Assembly: GCF_900102795.1 (NCBI RefSeq)
Contig: NZ_FMWG01000007.1
Location: forward strand, 165,524 to 229,523
DNA length: 64,000 nucleotides
Direction: 5' to 3'
Origin: Epibacterium ulvae
Lineage (GTDB): Bacteria; Pseudomonadota; Alphaproteobacteria; Rhodobacterales; Rhodobacteraceae
Every line of letters starts with the position of its first letter. Position 1 is the stretch's first letter. Below, in pieces: positions 59,031-64,000 of the stretch. A program made the position numbers and the translations under genes. Below the pieces are notes generated by a model. That model had not been told where the DNA came from, ran no database searches, and was given only the letters and a program-made list of their open reading frames with translations.

Positions 59031-60998
59031 CTAGAAGACAAATGTCTCACGATGGCGTCGTGTCTCTTCAACCTCCAATTCAGTAAGCATTGTTTCGCTC
59101 CTGTTCATCAAGCCGTCGGGTCCACACATAAACACCTCACGTTCACTCAGGTCTGCAACGGATCGGATATCATCAATCCCCATGCGTCGCTCTTCGATTT
59201 TCAGTATGCTATCTGAAATCGTATCACGCAAACCATCCCGAGTGCTTCGCGCTATGGAGGCGGACCCGCTCACGCTTTGCAGGGCAAGGATGCGAAGCGT
59301 CACGTGATCCGGAAGCGTGCCATGCTGCGATCCAAAGTGCCTCAAGACATTAATATCGTCATCTCGCCCTGCAAATAATAGCACGATGTCGGTCGAAACC
59401 TGATCTGGGTTGGCCTTTGCCAGCTCAAGAATACCGTCCCACATCGCCATGAAAGGCGTAACGCCAACTCCGCCTGCGATCCAAAGCATCTTTGGCGGGA
59501 GAGTTAGGGGCATACCGTCGGAGCCCCCTGAGAAACAGGTAAACCCGGCGCCAGTCCCCTTGAAGGCAACCGGCAGATTGTTCGCGATGAACTGGTCGGC
59601 ATTGTCGTGCAGTACGTTAGACATCAATCCGCCCGGTTTGCGTTTGACCGTGATACTGACGTGATCAGATGAACGGAAAGTCTTGGTATTCGGATCAATC
59701 CTTGGCGTGCTGGAAAGTGTCCATGTGCGGACAAAATCCTCGTTCACCAGTTGGGGGTTGGCCTCGTTCATGTGGCTGTAGCCACGGTCCAGAAGGCCAG
59801 AGAAGTCAAAGATGCCAAACCCACCGGGTAAGAGGGCCGAGATAGGCGTTGAAAGCTTGAAGTTAAAGGTTTTGATATTGTCCGAGAGAGCTTGAGTTGA
59901 AACGAGCGTGGCCGAAATCGCTTCCGCGTCGTCACTGGGAACCCGCCCCATCTGCTCTAATTCCCGCCGCAAAAGTTTCACGGGCGGATTGTAGGGCGAG
60001 AGTTGCTCCCCGGAGGTGAGTTCCAGATTGAGGGCCGCTTTGATCAGAAGCGCCCCCGTCACCTTGACGCGCGTCAGTAAGCCAGTGCGCGGCATCAGCG
60101 CCTCTGCATCATCGTCGAGCAGGTTCTCGGCCTCTCCCGTGACATAAAACACATCGCCCGTGGCAAAATCCGGGAATACGAGCCCGACCTGAGGGTCTGT
60201 CTCGATATTGCCCAAAGACTGATAAAAGCGATTGCCGGAATGGTCTGGCAAAACCAGATAGGTTGTAACTGCGTCCCCGTCGGTTTCTTCGTAGATACGG
60301 GTAAAACCCGGCGCACCACCGCGATGGTTCACGCCCATATCGGTCTGTGTGCCATTCGTATTGCCCTGTGCGGTGTGTTTTGTCGCCAAAAAGACGGTGC
60401 TGGCGCGATCCACCACGGCTTTGGCCTCGGCCGGCAAGACAGATGCGTTACCCTCAAAGCTGTCATATGACAGCTGAGCCAGGCGCCGTGTGGGTGCCAA
60501 GTTGCGTACGGTGATGTATTTCGGACAATTCCCCAGATGCTGGTCAGACAGAAGCCGAAGCTGGACTTTTCCTGTCTCATCAACGGAGGCATCCGCAATT
60601 GATCCAGCTATTTTGTTGCGGCGACGGTTGCTAAAATCAACACCAACGCCTGCAAATAATCGTGCTTCACCCGCAGAGGCAGGCACTTGCTGCAAAGCAC
60701 GTGCAAAGGGGTCATAGGGATTGGTCTGGGCTATCACATCCGTTGTATTGCCACCTAACACCTTGATCCCGACGGTTGGGTCGTGATCCGAGCGCGTGAC
60801 CAAAAGACTGACCCATGGACGCCCCTGCTGGTCGAGCGTTGCCAGAGGCAGGTAGGACAGGCCAGCAAAGAAATCCGCGTGCTGCTGCGGCATGTCACTG
60901 CTGATATATTGCGGAATGGAATCTGTGAGCTCTTTGGGTGTATTGCGCCGCTTTTGCAGCAGCAACTCGCCCTTATGAGACCAATGTATCTGCGTCAT
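59031..60998 (-). CDS. Fusion of pyridoxamine-phosphate-oxidase-like FMN domain and FAD/NAD(P) reductase
   Basis: 655 aa with AAAGGA before the ATG. Residues 30-320 form a split-barrel FMN-binding domain (LSYLPLATLDQQGRPWVSLL; VGLVFPDFATGDVFYVTGEAENL). Residues 345-655 form a ferredoxin-reductase-like module: FAD motif RTWTLSSTP, NAD(P) motif WIAGGVGVTPFMAMW and MCGPDGLM. The protein ends in RRHRETFVF without the C-terminal [2Fe-2S] domain that many relatives carry. It should pass electrons from NAD(P)H through FAD to the FMN domain. The substrate is unknown. It stands alone on its strand. Confidence 0.88.
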   Translation of the reverse strand: MTQIHWSHKGELLLQKRRNTPKELTDSIPQYISSDMPQQHADFFAGLSYLPLATLDQQGRPWVSLLVTRSDHDPTVGIKVLGGNTTDVIAQTNPYDPFARALQQVPASAGEARLFAGVGVDFSNRRRNKIAGSIADASVDETGKVQLRLLSDQHLGNCPKYITVRNLAPTRRLAQLSYDSFEGNASVLPAEAKAVVDRASTVFLATKHTAQGNTNGTQTDMGVNHRGGAPGFTRIYEETDGDAVTTYLVLPDHSGNRFYQSLGNIETDPQVGLVFPDFATGDVFYVTGEAENLLDDDAEALMPRTGLLTRVKVTGALLIKAALNLELTSGEQLSPYNPPVKLLRRELEQMGRVPSDDAEAISATLVSTQALSDNIKTFNFKLSTPISALLPGGFGIFDFSGLLDRGYSHMNEANPQLVNEDFVRTWTLSSTPRIDPNTKTFRSSDHVSITVKRKPGGLMSNVLHDNADQFIANNLPVAFKGTGAGFTCFSGGSDGMPLTLPPKMLWIAGGVGVTPFMAMWDGILELAKANPDQVSTDIVLLFAGRDDDINVLRHFGSQHGTLPDHVTLRILALQSVSGSASIARSTRDGLRDTISDSILKIEERRMGIDDIRSVADLSEREVFMCGPDGLMNRSETMLTELEVEETRRHRETFVF

Positions 60999-61334
60999 TG
61001 CCTGATCCTTTCGCCTTTTTTAGGGGGCATTCACGGGCCTTTTGGTGCTCCGGAATGTTGGAATAGAGACCCAAATTGTTTGGGTTTAATTAATCGTTCG
61101 GACGGTGCCCAAATAGCCTGTGCATTCGCCAGTCTGCGTTTGCAAGCAGATACGCATTGATACCAGAGAACCGGCGATCCAAGTCGCCATGCTCATCCAA
61201 TTACCAGTTCACATTGCCGTAAGCCCCGTACCTGTTACCGCTATGTTCGGAAAAGCGAACCTTTTCCACGGCCGTTGCGGCCTTAACTGGTGGTAACGGA
61301 TGGTACGGGGCTTGAGGGGTCATGTCATCGTAAC
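60999..61334. other. Intergenic region with a structured inverted-repeat element
   Basis: 336 bases between two minus-strand genes. The right part holds the element at 61221-61313; the left part shows only an AT-rich patch near 61077-61095, likely the promoter of the FMN/FAD fusion gene. Confidence 0.4.
61221..61313. repeat. 93-bp element with 12-bp terminal inverted repeats
   Basis: AAGCCCCGTACC (61221-61232) and GGTACGGGGCTT (61302-61313) are exact inverted repeats. Inside them TTACC/GGTAA pair again, and GGAAAA/TTTTCC forms an inner hairpin. It lies 20 bases past the GST stop. It could be a MITE/REP-like element or a structured 3' UTR. No target duplication was seen. Confidence 0.55.
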
Positions 61335-61958
61335 TTATTCAGCTGCCAGGCCAACAGCGGTTGCTGGCATTGCTTCAAACCCGGGTAAGGCTTCGAAACG
61401 GGCAAGCCACGCACGAACATTAGGATAAGCCTCAAGCGATACGTTCCCTTCTGGCGCATGCGCCGTATACGAGTACGTCGCCACATCAGCGATTGTCGGG
61501 CGATCACCGACCAGCCATTCGCGGCCCTCGAGCCCTTGCTCCAATTTCTGCATCGCTTTCTCAGCAGTTGCGATCGCGAAATCGGCATCCAAAGGTGCAC
61601 CAAAAACAGTGATCAAACGTGCGGCACATGAGCCAAATGCAATTTCACCGGCAGCGAGTGTGAGCCAGCGCTGAACTTCAGCCTCGCCAATGGCAGTGCT
61701 TGGCATCCAGTCAGGCGCATAAGCACGTGCAAGGTAAACAAGGATCGCATTCGAGTCTGACACTATTGCTTCGCCATCTTCAAGAACAGGAACTTGGCCA
61801 TTCGGGTTCATCGCAAGAAATTCAGGCGACTTATGCGCGCCAGCAGCAAGGTCAACGGGTACGGCTTCATGTGCAATCCCTGCAAGTTTTGCGAACACCA
61901 AGGCGCGATGTGCGTGACCTGATTTAGCGAAATGGTGAATGCGAACGGCGTTTGACAT
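61335..61958 (-). CDS. Glutathione S-transferase family protein
   Basis: 207 aa from the ATG at 61958 (MSNAVRIHHFAKSGHAHRA) with GGAG upstream; a TTG four codons earlier is less likely. The thioredoxin-fold N-terminal domain carries a Ser in the GSH-activating region (FAKSGHAHR) and the cis-Pro/GSH motif NPNGQVPVLEDGEAIVSDSNAI. The C-terminal helical domain contains GDRPTIADVATYSY. It likely conjugates or reduces electrophiles. It is divergent from a LysR regulator 108 bases away, which probably controls it. Confidence 0.92.
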   Translation of the reverse strand: MSNAVRIHHFAKSGHAHRALVFAKLAGIAHEAVPVDLAAGAHKSPEFLAMNPNGQVPVLEDGEAIVSDSNAILVYLARAYAPDWMPSTAIGEAEVQRWLTLAAGEIAFGSCAARLITVFGAPLDADFAIATAEKAMQKLEQGLEGREWLVGDRPTIADVATYSYTAHAPEGNVSLEAYPNVRAWLARFEALPGFEAMPATAVGLAAE

Positions 61959-62066
61959 GGGTGTCTCCAATCATTTTCGATTTTCTGAGACAATCATATT
62001 TGTTGCGTTGATTGAGGATAATTGCCAATTTTGGTGTAACTTTAGGTCCTGAAAGGGCGCAATAAT

Positions 62067-62966
62067 ATGGACAAAATTGATCGTATGCGCGCGTTTGCGC
62101 TGGTCGCACAAAACGCGTCATTCACCATCGCAGCGCAGCGGATGGGTCGGTCCGCGCGTCTGGTCAGTAAATACGTAGCCGATCTGGAAAATACCCTGGG
62201 TGTGCAATTGCTAAACCGCACGACCCGCAGCGTGGCTTTGACCGATGCAGGTGCAACATACTTGGCGCTGTGCACCCCCCTTCTCGACGGATTTGATGAG
62301 CTTGAAGAACGCGTCAGAAATGAACAAGCATCACTGCGTGGCACGATCCACATCTCCGCGCCCACAGGGTTTGGCGCATTGCGACTCGCCCCATCCCTCG
62401 CTCTATTTGCAGCGAAACACCCAAACGTGGACCTTGATCTACGGTTCTCAGATCGACGGGTGTCGATCGTTGAGGAAGGGATCGATCTTGCAATCAGGAT
62501 AGGGCCGATGCGGGATAGTTCGCTAAAAGTGCGGCAGCTTGGCCGCATGCCCTTGGTCGTTTGCGCATCACCTGCCTATTTGGAACGAACGGGAACGCCC
62601 AGCCACCCACGCGCGCTGGTCACCCACGAGTGCATTATTGATGGCAATATGACAGAGCCGACTGTTTGGAGGTTTGACATCGACGGCCACGAAGAAGCGG
62701 TACAAGTGAACGGACGCTTTCGAATGAACACGCCCGCGGGATCCGCCCGTATCGCCGCATCAGGCGCTGCAATCGCGCGCTGCCCGGCCTACACAGTCGC
62801 AGACGCCTTGAAATCCGGAGACCTGGTAGAGCTTTTTGCAGAGCACCGTGTCACACCTTATGTTGTGGCCGCACTTTTTCCACAAAACCGGCACCTCACG
62901 ACAAGAGTACGTACTCTAATTGACCACCTCGCAGGTGATCCGACATTATGTCCTGACGATGCATGA
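62067..62966 (+). CDS. LysR-family transcriptional regulator
   Basis: 299 aa. The helix-turn-helix at residues 4-62 (MRAFALVAQNASFTIAAQRM, then LENTLGVQLLNRTTRSVALTD split at the wing) is followed by a LysR substrate-binding domain with GTIHISAPTGFG and DLAIRIGP. It belongs to the large DgdR/AaeR-like branch. It is divergent from the GST gene, the usual arrangement for a LysR protein controlling its neighbour. The effector is unknown. Confidence 0.93.
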   Translation: MDKIDRMRAFALVAQNASFTIAAQRMGRSARLVSKYVADLENTLGVQLLNRTTRSVALTDAGATYLALCTPLLDGFDELEERVRNEQASLRGTIHISAPTGFGALRLAPSLALFAAKHPNVDLDLRFSDRRVSIVEEGIDLAIRIGPMRDSSLKVRQLGRMPLVVCASPAYLERTGTPSHPRALVTHECIIDGNMTEPTVWRFDIDGHEEAVQVNGRFRMNTPAGSARIAASGAAIARCPAYTVADALKSGDLVELFAEHRVTPYVVAALFPQNRHLTTRVRTLIDHLAGDPTLCPDDA

Positions 62967-63159
62967 CCCCGTTCTTATTATCTGGTTGTAGGCGCGAATA
63001 CGTCCTTAAAATCGCAAAGGGCGGATGACATTCATCATAGATAATGTCTTAGTTGCACAAATCAGGTGATGGATTCATTATTTGAAACCAGTGAGGTAGC
63101 AACGGTGCATGAGCCGTTGGTCTCCCCGCGAGGTATAAGACAAAAAACGGACGACCATA

Positions 63160-63645
63160 TCATTTGGCGTTAAAGCGGCGCGGTTCTCTGTCGATCCGGT
63201 TTGATCCTGAGATGCATTGGCAGGCGGCGCCGACTGACAAACGGGACCGCCACCTTGTATGTCTTTGACCTTTCAACGCGAATGCCATTCTCACGCAGTG
63301 ACGAGAGTTCCGCACATGATCCCGGGGATCATTTGTTGGAATACGATCTGCCGCTTCCTTGACGACATCAGCCCGAATAGCGGGCAGCGTTTCAAACGGC
63401 ACATCCGGCATTGCAACTGTGCCGCTCCAGTGATCAGGGTGTTCATGGCTGAGCACAGCTTTGGCGACAGGTTTACCGATATGTTTAATCAAATCTGCAA
63501 CTTCTGCACCAGTTTCGGGAAAGAAAGTAGCATCGATAAGCAGTACTTCGTTTTTAAATTCAATGACATGCGCCGTTGCGCGCAAACCACGATCGGGAGA
63601 GACATAAGTGTGAAACGTTACACCATCTCGACTAAAGCGATGCAC
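63160..63645 (-). pseudogene. Truncated MBL-fold metallo-hydrolase
   Basis: The frame opens with a GTG at 63645. The first 100 residues are a metallo-beta-lactamase fold with the zinc motif SHEHPDHWSG near residue 65 and VLLIDATFFPETGAEV before it. After AADRIP (about 63345) the sequence no longer looks like the family and ends at 161 residues, where an intact enzyme needs about 280 with further metal ligands. It is therefore a broken gene. It sits back to back with a recombinase remnant, which fits a rearrangement. Confidence 0.6.
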
Positions 63646-63647
63646 TT

Positions 63648-64000
63648 CTCCTTCAGTCTGAGGGCAAGCTCACACGCGAGAAAGAAAAGATCGTGCAATC
63701 GATCTGCGACGGTGGTGAGCTAGCAGAGATGCTGAAAGACCGTGCAGTCTTCGCTCAGACCGTCTCAAAGAGTTGGGACATCTTCTGAGCAATCAGCCTG
63801 AGGAACAGGTGATCTTCCACCCCAATATGAGCGCCTACTACAAGCAGGAAGTCTCAAACGTCATGGCAACGCTCAACAGTTCTGAGCGACGTACTGAGGC
63901 ATCACAACACCTTAGAGCAATGATCGATAAAGTTGTCCTGACGCCCAATGAAGCCGGGGACGAGCTGACCATTGATTTAATTGGCGATTTGGCAGGTCTT
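63648..64000 (+). pseudogene. Serine recombinase C-terminal fragment, frameshifted, cut by window end
   Basis: One frame reads EGKLTREKEKIVQSICDG then LAEMLKDR (63660-63740). A second frame continues DRLKELGHLLSNQPEEQ, IFHPNMSAYYKQ, LRAMIDKVVLTPNEAGDE and LTIDLIGDLAGL to the edge. Together these match the C-terminal coiled region of large serine recombinases, with a frameshift near 63740-63760. The N-terminal resolvase domain is missing. The fragment starts right beside the truncated MBL gene, so it is probably a remnant of an integrated element. Confidence 0.65.

Overview
The window looks like chromosomal DNA of a marine alphaproteobacterium of the order Rhodobacterales (Roseobacter-like). 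The basis is the style of the RNA polymerase subunits (beta 1378 aa, beta' 1413 aa) and ribosomal proteins, an Entner-Doudoroff zwf-edd-eda operon, TRAP/TAXI and AbrB transporters, a DUF1127 protein, and moderate GC. Genus is inferred from protein style only; no 16S gene is present.

Layout. 1-12.6 kb: central carbon and metal transport. A NIT-domain protein cut by the left edge, a LacI regulator divergent from gap, a tungstate ABC operon (tupBCA), the zwf-edd-eda operon, an AbrB-family membrane protein, a DUF1127 protein and a CofD/YvcK-like protein. Related LacI-type operators lie before gap and before zwf.

12.7-26.6 kb (minus strand): the secE-nusG // rplK-rplA-rplJ-rplL-rpoB-rpoC transcription/translation block, with an L10 leader region, terminators and a long hairpin between rplL and rpoB. 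Two unusual points: a 94-codon lipoprotein-like ORF exactly fills the rpoB-rpoC gap with start and stop codons overlapping both neighbours, and an unrelated membrane-protein gene on the opposite strand splits nusG from rplK.

26.8-38.2 kb: an O-GlcNAc-transferase-like TPR protein that appears to lack key catalytic residues, tRNA-Ser(GCU), a hexuronate operon (GH31 hydrolase, uxuB, uxaC) under a UxuR-type GntR regulator with two good operator palindromes, a soluble PAS chemoreceptor with a CheR-tether-like C-terminus, and a decayed IS3-type transposase.

38.3-45.3 kb: an SDR and a GntR regulator beside a TAXI-TRAP transporter; a membrane-anchored LytTR regulator divergent from a MipA/OmpV porin-like protein.

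45.4-55.6 kb: a surface-glycan or lipid glycosylation locus holding two parallel Gtr-like modules (polytopic transferase, polyprenyl-phosphate glycosyltransferase, GtrA flippase) around a periplasmic glycoside-hydrolase-like protein and a ChbG-type deacetylase.

55.7-64 kb: a small TetR-linked operon behind a perfect 38-bp palindrome that covers its ribosome-binding site, a flavin oxidoreductase fusion, a GST/LysR divergent pair, and a decayed right end with a truncated MBL-fold gene and a frameshifted serine recombinase. No CRISPR array, rRNA gene or intact mobile element was seen.
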